A stretch of 41,599 bases of DNA, taken from Perkinsus olseni (lineage: Eukaryota; Perkinsozoa; Perkinsida; Perkinsidae). Positions 23,806 to 33,179 of this stretch are shown here, piece by piece. The stretch's first letter is position 1; each line of letters begins with the position of its first letter. Below the pieces are notes generated by a model, which searched no databases, was not told where the DNA came from, and saw only the letters and a program-made list of their open reading frames with translations. The stretch spans positions 1-41,599 of the forward strand of contig JABANP010000465.1 of assembly GCA_013115135.1 (NCBI GenBank), read 5' to 3'. Position numbers and translations under genes: made by a program.

Positions 23806-24760
23806 CTAACTAAGCCGGAACCGGCGTTGGACTATAAACTCACACACACACCCCAAGTGCTGCAGACATGTCTTTTGATAGGGTGGTAGGACGCTTCGAT
23901 CCTCCCAATGATGGAGGCAACGTGCTGGCTTCCCTTGAACTTTCTGTCTAATTGAATCGCCAGCCATTTTACGCAGCCCTCTGTGATTGTCGAATCGGCC
24001 ACACGGACGGTTACGTCTGGGCCTCCGTGTCGCTTTGAGACTGGAAATTTTCCAGTGGAAAACACATAAGTCTGGTCTTTGGCCAGGATAGCCGACACTT
24101 GACGTGACGGCACCACTTGTCAAGGTGGCTGGTAATGGCATCGACAGCAGTTTGAATGTGGGGCTCCTCCACGTAGCGGAACAGGATAACTCCATCGTCC
24201 GTATAGATGACGGTGACCCAAGAGGACAGAGCCACATCAAAGGTAAGCATGAAGGTATTGAAGACCCACGGCGACGTAACACCCCCTTTGGCGATGCCTC
24301 TGGTGAGCCGACGAGAATAGGAGTCTGTGCCGTCACGGCACATCTGAGCGACAGAACCATCACGGTTCACCACGGTGGTGAACCGTGATGGTTCTGTCGC
24401 TCAAGTATTCACCTAATAGTGCCAGATAGTCTGGACCGAGACCTTTGTCCAGTAACACTTGCAGAGAGGAGTCCTCTCAGAGTTCCATGTACCACACTTG
24501 TCGAAAGCGCCTTCAATGTCTACGAAAAGAGCGCCGACACTAAATCCCTGCCTCCACGCTGCTCTGATGGAGCTCTGCAGCTGGCCGACAGCAGTATCGC
24601 AGATCTTTCCTCGTCTGTAGGCATGAAGGTTAGGTGGATAGGATAGCTACGCGCTGACTCGACAAAACAAGAGCCTGTCGAAAACCCTTGCGAGCCCGGT
24701 GTTGACAGTGATCGGCCTCCAGGCCTTGGGGTCCCACGCCGGCCGGTACGTGGAATACAA
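23806..24760 (-). pseudogene. LINE retrotransposon fragment: reverse transcriptase
   Basis: The minus strand carries reverse transcriptase motifs in the expected order but in several frames. These are RPITVNTGLARVFDRLL (about 24660-24720), then GALFVDIEGAFD with the first catalytic Asp (about 24500-24540), RLTRGIAKGGVTSPWVFN (about 24250-24310) and VIYTDDGVIL, the YxDD box (about 24190-24220). A LINE-like tail follows (VKWLAIQLDRKFKG). Stops and frame changes separate the motifs, and a perfect palindrome at 24346-24402 sits between motif A and motif B. It is inactive as read. The family is a non-LTR element; a finer class is not assignable by eye. Confidence 0.8.
24346..24402. repeat. Perfect 57-bp snap-back palindrome inside the RT fragment
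   Basis: Two exactly complementary 28-bp arms (24346-24373 and 24375-24402) flank a single G. The left arm is the authentic RT coding sequence on the minus strand (it continues into the VAQMC codons). The right arm is its inverted copy, breaking the frame. Confidence 0.95.
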
Positions 24761-25359
24761 CGGCGCTGTCTACTGCTTGCGTTCAATTTTGTATATTTGA
24801 AATATAATATTTCATAAGTGTCGATATGTGATTGAGCCCCAATCATGTGGATACCGATATGTTCATCGTATTCACCAGACTACACGCCTCCAATGCCGCC
24901 GCGGAGCGGTTACGTTACTTTGCCAGGTGGGCGCCGCTGTATAGGATCCAGAACCCAAGGTTCTTATGCTGGCTACGGGGACAGGTAGTACTTGGAGCAC
25001 CCTGTACAGGCCTCTTCATGGTGACTCGAGTGATGACGCCTTCGCCTTCCTACTGAACCTCAGTTGCTACACTAGCAGCATTGTTCGAGGATCACATTCA
25101 CTGTTGACAGGGTATATGTCACGGACACAGTGAAGGTCGATGGTCTCGCACTTACGTGCAAGTCTATGTGCAACGTGGTACGTGACTACCATGGGCGCCA
25201 CAGTCTCCTCCGGTTATCACGAGTGACCTACTAGACTAGGCTCTTAACGGCTCCTTACGGATGTCGCGTTACTTCGATGCCTCAACTCTAGACTGCCCCC
25301 TTTCTCAACCGACTTATCTTCTTTGAGGTACTAGCCCCCGTCTCAACCCCCTCGTCAAT
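24761..25359. other. Upstream region of the plus-strand carboxypeptidase
   Basis: No certain gene is present. A pyrimidine-rich stretch (CTCTAGACTGCCCCCTTTCTCAACC and similar, about 25285-25355) precedes the start codon. ACCTACTAGACTAGGCTC near 25226 is shared with 28103-28125. No TATA box or other promoter element could be assigned. Confidence 0.35.
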
Positions 25360-27663
25360 ATGAATTACCTCCTCTGCCTCGCCTGCGCCATCCTCACCTT
25401 CACTGACACTAACCCTACCGTTGACGCGGCACCTTATGAAGGCTCAAACCTGAGATCAGCGGTCCTTCTCGTTGAATTATTATTAGCAGCAGCGGGGGAC
25501 GCCTTTATCGGATATGAAGGTGGTATGTAGCCCAAGTGCCGGCAAGCCTCCTCGGGTGATTAATCAGGTGGGAAGAAGCTCAGAAGACTTGATGGGGTTC
25601 TATGTGAACCCTCAAAAGGCACACAAGCATTCGGTTATACCACCATCTCGGAAAACAAGAAGTGCATATTTGTTGGGAGATTGCTTGTGAGGAGCCTGTG
25701 CGCCCGTCCGATATTTCCATGCTCTCATAAACGCAGAGGAGAGCTCCCCGAACACGCCGACTTTCGTTTACTTGCCCGGAGGCCCTGGAGTCAGCGCCCT
25801 TGGAGCAACTCTGACCCTCATCGGGCCCTGCATCGTTGAAGTGGATGACCTCACTCTGAGTCTCAACAAGTGCTGCAGGTACGATACCAGTGGAATCATG
25901 TGTCTTCCTTCTCAGGTTCGCATGGACCCGAAAGGCGAATGGCATTTTCATGGACGCCCCCGGAGAGACCGGGTTCAGTGTAGGCTCGACTGAGGCAAGC
26001 ATGAGAGAATACGTCGACAACTTGTACGGCTCTGATGAGAATGACGATTGTTGAATCGTAGAGTACCCAGATATAAGACTCTTCTGGAGGTCATTTCGAA
26101 GGCGCCACATCTGCGGGAGAACCTCCACTTGGTTGGGACCTCATTCGATGGTACGATACTGTTTTTGCGGCTTGTTGCCCGAGAGAACGCATGACTAGGT
26201 CAGACTCTGATCGTCAGAGATGGCCCCGTGCTGTTGAATCAGAATCCGAGTGTTGATTCTGGACTGTAATCTCCATAGGTTCAACGGCAACCCTACTCGC
26301 TCAAAAGATTATATCGTTCAAGTCACAATCGGGAATAAAATTGAGAAGTCTCATAATTCTGGATGGGTTCATGAGTCCTGTCGATATGTACGAGCGTGAC
26401 AATTCGAGAGAACTGGCGGTCTTGCCTTTATTCCGGTGACTTCAGGTACAGAGGTGCTGTCGAGATGGCGAGAAAAAGAAATCTTCTGCCGCAGAAGACG
26501 TGAGCAGCACAACTGTAACCTATAGTCTACCTGTCTCATACACGCTTTGCTTCAGTATCGCCAAGATGGTTACGGATGGTGATACATGCTTTGAGAAGGT
26601 GAAAGCATGCCAGCCGACTGGAAGCCACCCCGATCCTGACCCAAGTAGCTATGAGCATGACACCTACCGAACCCTTTGTCGTCATCCGTGACTGCAAGGT
26701 GCATGTCAAGAAGCGGCGAATTTCTGTCGTGATTCTCTGCTTGACCCACTCAAGGCGGCTAGCATCAGCCAGTGAGAGATTCTACAGTACAGTCAGTGTA
26801 CTCGCATGCCGCATTGCGGAGACTGTATAGCATCTTCCGTTCGAGCCTCTGGTTCTTTAGATATGATGTACGTACTGCGCCCGGGTTGGAGCACAAATAT
26901 TATAAACTTATAACCGGCACCGTGAGTCGCGGATTCAGAGTGGCCATTGCCCAATAAGTACAACAATATTCCACCGATGTCAGGCCGAGACCCATATGAA
27001 CGACAAGACCGTGCAAGCGGCAATGGGAGTGAGTAAACAATGGTTCAGCTTTGATGGGCAGGTGTGACTCAGTCGTAGTGGCTGCCTTGCGGCCTTTCAT
27101 GATGTCAGGTATTCCAGGACTTCCACAAGTTCGTGGCCTATGACACCACAAAAGTTGTGCCTAGTCTTCTGGACCAAGGTTTAAAGGTGACTTTGATGTT
27201 GCGATGTGGCATGACTTACGTCCTTGACTCAACTCTTTCACTAATCACTACCCTCAGGTTGTAGTCTTCAATGGTGATCAAGATTTCGTGACAAACTCAT
27301 TCGGTGCTCTGTACTGGCTGAGTGGTTTGAAGGGAAGCGTTGACTACGGTGAGCAAATAGCTGCCGCGAAGGACACGCCTCTCAAAGTAAGAAACATGAC
27401 ATCGACCGAAGCTGCCGATCTGACAATGCAGCTCGAATTCACTTCAGTTTAAGGAGGGAGGAAGTTTGGGAACGATTAGGGCGGTGAAATACACCACAGG
27501 TGGATACTTAGCGTTCATCAGAGTGAGACAGGGGGGAGGCTAAATACACTAAGTACGCGTGTTCTGCTAGGTACCTGATGGGAGTCACAGACCGGTTCTC
27601 AACAAGCCTTTGGAAATGCAGCAGGCTTTCGAGGCCGTATTGAGTGGAGCTATCGGGCCATAA
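25360..27663 (+). CDS. Serine carboxypeptidase (S10-like) copy with an added secretion leader; possibly non-functional
   Basis: S10 carboxypeptidases remove C-terminal residues from peptides in the lysosome, vacuole or outside the cell. Several short introns join LPGGPGVSALG (substrate-binding loop, about 25770-25805), IFMDAPGETGFSVG (about 25940-25985), LHLVGTSFDGT with the nucleophile Ser (26134-26151), VVVFNGDQDFV with the Asp (27269-27283) and DGSH with the His (27576-27588). The stop is TAA at 27661-27663. The usual GESYGG box is GTSFDG here. A 38-nt GT-AG intron before the Ser block is consistent with the inverted copy. Two oddities stand out. First, translation begins with MNYLLCLACAILTF and NLRS, the leader of the small secreted peptides, joined in frame where the inverted copy has its ATG (CTGAGATCA versus ATGAGATCA). 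Second, the acceptor CAG of the intron before YFHALINAEE is CCG here (25708-25710), which should impair splicing. The inverted paralogue lies at 35004-37237. Confidence 0.65.
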
Positions 27664-27740
27664 AGATGAATGAAGATTTCCCGTTCATAGTCGGGATCGT
27701 AGTGTCCAATAGACACTGTCCAGCCAGGCAATTCATAACT
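25450..27740 (+). repeat. Left arm of a large inverted duplication (carboxypeptidase)
   Basis: This aligns throughout, introns included, with the reverse complement of about 34940-37240. The similarity starts exactly at the carboxypeptidase start-codon position and runs about 80 bp past the stop (GTCCGGCCAGGCA/GTCCAGCCAGGCA). Confidence 0.85.
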
Positions 27741-28370
27741 GATGTCGCATCAGATCATATGCCGCTCTAATATCTCATATGTCATATCATATGTCTCTAT
27801 CATATAGCGATAATAACGCTCATTATGTCTTTCTCACTATCGGTGATAGCCTCTCGCGGGCACGCGACTTTTGCTCGGGCCGAGCCATGGCCGTTGTTCT
27901 CATTCGTAAGTTTTCTCATAATTTCTCGTTCGTCTGGCCAGTCCAGCTTTCTGAGCCGTAGTAGGCTCCGTAACCACACACTTTATGTCATGTCGTAGTA
28001 GGCAAAGCCGATTAGGATATGCTATAGCTGTAGCTATAGCAATCTTACCCATCTTTAAGCCCCGTCTCAAATGGCCACACTGCACTGAGTTATAGTGCAT
28101 ACTAGTTACCTACTAGATTAGGCTCCTGATGGCCTGCAGCATGGGGGATATTGGGGCTCACAACACTGTCGCACAACGGACAGCGTGGCTCACACGATCG
28201 GGGCAGTCGACTCCAACGGTGCTCCTTAACTGAGTTAAGTTTAAGTTAACTCTTAAATCTTATTGTTTCTCCTCACATACGCCGTGCTTTCGGTGGTTTC
28301 GGCCGCACAAGGTGTCTGTGCGGATCTCTGCCCATTTGTAGCGTATTACTTACAATCCGTTAATTGATCG
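27664..28370. other. Intergenic with terminal-repeat-like sequence
   Basis: No gene is recognised. 28059-28099 (GCCCCGTCTCAAATGG, then CACACTG) is the inverted counterpart of 31820-31860. GCTATAGCTGTAGCTATAGC near 28021-28040 is palindromic, and the CATATG words around 27757-27800 are dense. Confidence 0.5.
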
Positions 28371-29030
28371 ATGGCAGAATGGCTGGATAACTCAGAAATG
28401 AGTGAGATTCCGGGGAGTTCTTTCCTTCTTGGTTTGATCAGAGTGAGGTTTGATCGTGGTAACAAGTTGTAAACATCTTCTGACGATTAACTCATCATCT
28501 AGCAGCGCTAACTTTAGCTATCAGCGTTGGGTTGTTCACCAGTGGTGATTGGCTTGAGCAAGAAGACGCTCAAGAGATCATTAGATGGTTGACTACGGCG
28601 AACCATGCTGAAAGCTGCTTCGCACAGGCTGACTTCTCTGCGGTCCTGGTTTTCCCTGACCCATCATTCGTCGACGAGCGAATGAGGTTATTCGACGATC
28701 TGGCAGCCAGATTCTGACTTGCGCCGTCACGGCGCCGCCGTGCTACAAGGACGCCCGGTTAACGCTAAGTACTCCGCTTGGACGGGTGCCCTGGCTGCCG
28801 TGCCATCTACTTTCAGGGGTACACCTGAGCCCGGGGGAGCTGTCGAACTCTCTCGGGCTTAATTCAAAGGTCTCGTCTACGTGGGATTGGTGCAAGGGGG
28901 CACGCTTTGTGGGTGCCACCCACTGGGTGGCTTCATTGCCTGCGGCTCTGGCTGTTGGGGCCAGCAAGAAGGTCCTTCGCTCGGCTCGCATTGCCGGAGC
29001 CGGTCGTGAGAGTACGTATTATGCGGAAGT
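28371..29030 (+). CDS. Unrecognised gene fragment, truncated by the TOG duplication
   Basis: An ATG at 28371 opens MAEWLDNSEMSEIPGSSFLL and reads 33 codons. GTTTGATCG could be a donor at the end of that exon, with TCTAGCAG a possible acceptor near 28505. A second open block (28520-28717) contains GDWLEQEDAQEIIRWLTTA and FVDERMRLFDDLAARF. A third (about 28698-29040) contains LPCHLLSGVHLSPGELSNSL and WCKGARFVGATHWVASLPAA in a different frame, implying an intron or a frameshift between them. Composition and length favour real coding sequence over chance, but I do not recognise the family. It ends where similarity to the TOG gene begins (about 29030), so the gene seems cut by that duplication. 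A retroelement or a host gene are both possible. Confidence 0.35.
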
Positions 29031-29032
29031 CA

Positions 29033-30269
29033 ACGGTTTTCGGGTGAGTCATTCAACTTGTGCTACCGACTTGCAATGAGGGTCCGCTTTAGCGGCCAGG
29101 CATACAACACCGAGTGTCTTGGACAGGCACTTTCTATGCGTCTCCTTTTCAATGAGGTTGCTCAGGCTGGCGCCGATCTCCTCAGTGATGCTCCTCCCAC
29201 AGACACTTTCATTAACAAGGGCGGACTTGAGGCTAGCGAGAGCTTCCATGCGGACGCTCAATTGCTTGCCGAGGAGCTGCTCAGCCACTATGTACGAAGG
29301 AGAACCTAGGCGTCGTAATGGCCATCAGCTGGCCGCTAGCAAGCCTCACCGAGCACGTCGCCGATGGGCCTCTTCGATATGTGCACTGGAGGAGGTTGCT
29401 AGTCGGTACTGAGAGGCTTGCTTCTCCTCCTCTCAACAGGGCTCCGTCCTGCCTTACGGGATACAGTCTGACTTGCGTTAGACTTCAAACCATCGGCAAC
29501 AACTACTGGTATATCAAACCGGATACCACCGCCAGGTAGATCCTCGGTGAAGCCATCGATCCGTACGATAGGAGGGATAGCGGGCTCGTAGCTTCCGCAG
29601 TAATTGAGGTGTGCTCTCATAGATTCGCCACCGTAACCGCAGAGGCATCGGGCGAGCTTCTCTCCAACTTGTTGAAGTTGTGCGCATCCGAATAGATCCT
29701 CCCTACAGTGTAGGGCCTACACCACAGAAGGATTGGCCCGAGGACTCCTTGCGGGTAGTTCAAAGCGCACGGGCTGAAGTTGACCATTAGGGAGATCAAG
29801 GCGTCCACGCCTCGCTCGATGGAAAGCCGATTCCAAGATGAAATTGGTTCGTCCACTTCGATCATGATCAAAGCCAAAACTCGAAAGGGGACCGTCCAGG
29901 CCTCTTTTCATCGCTACGTTATGGAGAATGCTGGTGACCATTGACCCGCACGTGACATCAGATAGATAGGCCTAAATGATTCTGGGTAGAATAATATTGA
30001 ATGCCGTAGCCTCCAGCCAAGCATCGTCTTCGAGTAGTCCTAGCACAGTGGTCATGATACATAGCTCACCGCGTCCATGAGGAAGCCTTCACAGGAAGAA
30101 AGGCGGACTAATAAGGCGTGATTGTGTTGGGGGTCTACCGGGCTGAGGTTATTAGCCAACCCAGTGTATGCCTTTTTGCGGTCGTTCACATCCTTCCTCT
30201 GCAGGCTCTCTGGGATTTGCAAAGCGCGATGGCGGAGCGGAGCGTTGCCGCTGGATATGACGGAAGCAT
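29033..30269 (-). pseudogene. Partial XMAP215-like pseudogene, copy B
   Basis: This is a duplicate of the 5' half of the TOG gene at 12468-17128. It has the ATG at 30267-30269, the DRKKAY-LSPVDPQHNHALL region, the VRIDGF-DLPGGGIRFDIP linker and the second TOG exon opening KQLSVRMEALASLKSAL. The 44-nt intron is preserved with its GTGAGG donor and CTAG acceptor (29297-29340 region). It is broken: about 50 bases are missing after the first residues, the frame shifts after GFLMDAV (near 30060), and there is a further shift with inserted bases near 29700. The 3' half of the gene, including the XMAP215 C-terminal domain, is absent. It cannot encode a full protein as read. Confidence 0.8.
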
Positions 30270-30642
30270 TCAGTGAGTAGGCGGGGCAAACGGCGGACTG
30301 TATCGTGGATGTAGTTTATAATGTCGACAGAAGCCAGAACGATGGTGTGTGTCAATCTCGGTGGATAACCAAAGCTGCCTTCTAGTCATCATCATCATGC
30401 TCCACAACTATCTCGGCCTCGGTGAGTTAGAGACCTCTCATCCATTCTTCGCGTAATCCGGATGGCCTTCTGCTTGTCTCTGCTTCGTTACAAGAAGCCG
30501 CCGGCTCAGAGATGCTTTCAAAATGTCATTATCTGTGACATGACGAACGCAAAGCTTAAACAGCGTGTGTTAGACGAGCTCGATCCCCGACTGCCAGTCA
30601 GTGACTGGAGAAATGGTTGTGAGGTAAAAAGACAAAATTGAA
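30270..30642. other. Duplicated upstream region of the TOG copy
   Basis: No gene is present. The sequence matches 17129-17420 in patches (CTGTATCGTGGAT, GACTGCCAGTCAGT). 30537-30585 holds one copy of the GACATGACGAACGC/GAGCTC motif that recurs downstream of the secreted-peptide genes. Confidence 0.5.
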
Positions 30643-30650
30643 GACGTAGC

Positions 30651-31041
30651 CATAGGCGCCAAATATAGGGGGGCAGAGGGAGCAGATACCCCCTCTACTG
30701 TCAAGCTCGGGGGGCGCTGCTCCCTCTTTGGCCTGAGCTGTGTGTAGGCGTACCAACGTCCGCGTGTAGGTGGGAATGCCCGTTTTGACGAAATTCCGCA
30801 CTTTACACACACAGCCAAGGCCAATTTGCGATATACGGACTCGAGTATTCATTCATCTACGTCATTTATTATGGCGTTTACGAACAACTTCTGTCTTGTC
30901 AAGTTCCAGACAAGGGCTCGGAACCTTGGCTACCCTGGACATGTCCCTGTTCATTGGGGTCCCCAATGAACAGGGACATGTCGAGGCTGTCCAATTTGGG
31001 GAAGTTGCACCTCCCAGTGAGATCGCACTTTGGCGCCTATG
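30651..31041. mobile_element. 391-bp MITE with 13-bp TIRs and 8-bp target duplication
   Basis: The ends are CATAGGCGCCAAA (30651-30663) and its exact reverse complement (31029-31041). GACGTAGC is repeated immediately outside both ends (30643-30650 and 31042-31049). An 8-bp duplication with short TIRs fits the hAT superfamily (established for that family), but the termini are not the classic CAGGG, so the assignment is tentative. There is no coding capacity. Its interior carries a perfect palindrome at 30938-30982. Confidence 0.9.
30938..30982. repeat. Perfect palindrome, 22-bp arms, 1-nt spacer
   Basis: Arms at 30938-30959 and 30961-30982 are exact reverse complements around a single T. The palindrome is inside the MITE, off-centre toward its right end. 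Confidence 0.95.
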
Positions 31042-31225
31042 GACGTAGCCTTCGAGAGTTCAATTATTTCACCCGTTGAGCGGAGCGATCATCGAAGCAA
31101 AAGCCTTCAAGACATGTAGTTATGAGACGAAGGACAATGTCAGACTCCTCTGTGGACCAACTTATCTGAGATAAATGCCACAGAGATTCTAGAGGCTACA
31201 AAGCAGGTGAGGAGTTGAGGCTCAC

Positions 31226-31411
31226 CTAGGGGCAGAAACAGCTAGAACCTGATCCCTGGCAAGGGTTCCGGCAGAGGGGGCACACGAGGAAACACGGAAG
31301 CGACCGCATCTGTCGCGACGGAGACCTGAGTGACCCATCTTCCCCATTAACGATGGGGATGGTTCCGGTGAGGGCGAGGACGATGTAGATGAGGCAGAAA
31401 ATGTAGTTCAT
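31226..31411 (-). CDS. Small secreted cysteine-rich protein (family member 3)
   Basis: One coding exon of 61 residues. MNYIFCLIYIVLALTGTIPI is a signal peptide and SLRS lies at residues 27-30. The cysteines at 40, 44, 47, 51, 58 and 60 end in CFCP (C-x3-C-x2-C-x3-C-x6-C-x-C). The TAG at 31226-31228 is followed at once by GTGAGC. A matching acceptor (TTTATCTCAG) lies 60 nt downstream (31166), so an intron probably starts right after the stop. That is the same position at which members 1 and 2 splice to a short coding exon. The gene arose with the segmental duplication from the 17.7-kb locus, whose copy is frame-broken. A secreted, disulphide-rich product is inferred; function is unknown. The leader closely resembles the one fused to the carboxypeptidase at 25360. 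Confidence 0.75.
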   Translation of the reverse strand: MNYIFCLIYIVLALTGTIPIVNGEDGSLRSPSRQMRSLPCFLVCPLCRNPCQGSGSSCFCP

Positions 31412-31444
31412 GTGTTACGAGAGTGTGGGGACAAAGCCTGATAG

Positions 31445-32360
31445 TCCGAGCATTCTGGAAACTGCTTATCTACTCTACAACCTAGTGCAGTATTCGGATG
31501 GGACGAGGCTGAAAGAAGAAGGAGCACAATCACAGCAAGAGCGCAAATCAAGGCCACTCATAACGCGATATATCTCGCTTACAGTGTAAGCGAGACAGTA
31601 GTCGAGATAGTAGCGAGGGAGTATTAGTGTAGGCCTTACACTAATACTCCGCACAGTGTGGCCATTTGAGACAGGGCACAAAGGACGGCGAAATTGGACT
31701 CAAAGAGAGCTTAATGATAGTATGCACTACAGCTTTCTACGCTAAGCTTACTGTAGCACGTGCACGATAGTGACACCATATTGACGGCTATAGCGTAAGC
31801 TTTGTAAGTCACACACTACTGCACTATAACTCAGTACAGTGTGACTATTTGAGACGGGGCTCAAAGAGAGGTAAACTTGGACTGGATAGGAGCTAAGCAA
31901 TAATGTGATTTACAGCTTACTGAGCTAAGCTAAGCTTAGTGTAACACGTATACTCATGCACGCGAGTGCAGGGCGCATAGTAAGGTCAGACGGTTACCTG
32001 ATACTAATGATACATAGTAGCAACCAACTAAGAGCTGAGTGGTACTGAACCAGGCTGTAGCTGTTACTGTAACAGCTGTGTAACACAGCGTACACTTTAG
32101 TGCTCGCTTAAGCCCTGCACGCAAGCACGAGGGCGTCGAGCAATTAGGTGATCGAGGCGAAACCTCAGCATGATGGTATTACACTTGCCGATGCGATGAG
32201 CTAGTGTGGGGCTGCATTATATTCGCGACGATTGGCCAACGCGGAAAGAAGAAATCTCAGGAGGCGTCTCTGAGCCAGGCAGAATTGGAGACCGATCGCT
32301 TGAACGCATAGGAAATGGGCGGCACATGTACCGGAGGTGTCCCCTGCACTGATACGACAA
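31445..32360. repeat. Palindrome-rich repeat region
   Basis: Perfect hairpins lie at 31574-31594 (9-bp arms, 3-nt spacer) and 31618-31650 (14-bp arms, 5-nt spacer), with AGCTGTTAC-T-GTAACAGCT near 32057-32075. Direct repeats at about 31653-31765 and 31840-31960 share ACAGTGTG, ATTTGAGAC, AAACTTGGACT/AAATTGGACT and the later AGCTAAGC-TAACACG words. I see no gene. Confidence 0.65.
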
Positions 32361-32361
32361 G

Positions 32362-33135
32362 TTGCCACTGATAACCGTGCACTGGAATAGATGCGCTTGG
32401 AGGATATCTCGGCGGCAACTACCATCATCATCACTCTTTTACGCACTCATAACGCCCAGCCTGCAAGTCACAGGCATGCTGCTTCCATGTGGTATCATTC
32501 CGTGCTTCTCATTCGCGTGCATGGTTATGCGTTCCAGACCACGCTACAGATCATGCCTCGAGTCACATTTACGCCAGCAGTACTGTTCTACGCCACTCTG
32601 GCCCCTGCCTCAGAGCATTGTATCTCTATGTTTTGCCGAAGGGTTATCAGAACCGGCAAGGAACTATCGTAGGCGGTTGCCCCAATGCCCCGCGTGGCAC
32701 GGTACAGGAGAGAGCTTCCATGTGTCTAACTGAATACCTCAAAATTCGAGTCCGGCCCTCTCATATCCTTCAGAGCCAGATCAGCATCGACTACATATAA
32801 CCCACATGAACTCCTAAGGAGCCATGAGCTCGCCACTTATTGGCTCAGATTGTCATACTGCAGTCTGCAGACGCCATCCCGCGGTCACGATCGGTGGAAC
32901 GTGGATCGTCAGCGATGTAGCGTGCGATAGCCAGAGCAGCACCGTCTCGCTTTTGAATGGCATCGGGGCCATTGTCCAATTCGCTAGCACGAAGCCGTTG
33001 TACTACAACGGTTGTAGGCACTTACGAAAGAAGCTTTTGTTCCTCGAAAACATATTCTCGGGCAACATATTCTCGAAAAATCTTCCCAAGTTGCCTGAAG
33101 ACCTGGTATACAAACACTCAACCACTTACGAATAG
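32362..33135 (+). other. Uncertain open frames, no recognised gene
   Basis: Several overlapping plus-strand open frames (123 residues at 32362-32733, 103 residues at 32824-33135) lie here. All three frames are open together over part of the stretch and none resembles a family I know. The second contains GGTWIVSDVACDSQSS and extends to the junction with TOG copy C near 33180. I would not annotate a gene without expression or homology evidence. Confidence 0.2.
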
Positions 33136-33179
33136 GGACACCCTTTAGTAAAGGGTCGACAATGCCGCCATACCGCAGT

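Larger units (their letters stand above)
29033..31444 (-). repeat. Segmental duplication, target copy
   Basis: This is collinear with 15850-17890, in the same orientation, and carries the TOG pseudogene, the shared upstream region and the intact secreted-peptide gene. A 391-bp MITE inserted after the duplication (30651-31041), as the source lacks it. Confidence 0.85.
28059..31860. repeat. Inverted 41-bp repeats bracketing a 3.8-kb block
   Basis: 28059-28099 and the reverse complement of 31820-31860 match over about 41 bp with a few differences. The bracketed block contains an unrecognised gene fragment, the duplicated TOG/secreted-gene segment and the MITE. A related terminus (CACAGTGTGGCCATTTGAGAC) occurs again at 31652-31672. 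There is no clear target duplication at the outer edges. Confidence 0.5.

Noticed and set aside
32362..32800. Three overlapping plus-strand frames as a gene
   Set aside because: All three frames being open together points to low stop-codon density and not to coding; no family resemblance in any frame.
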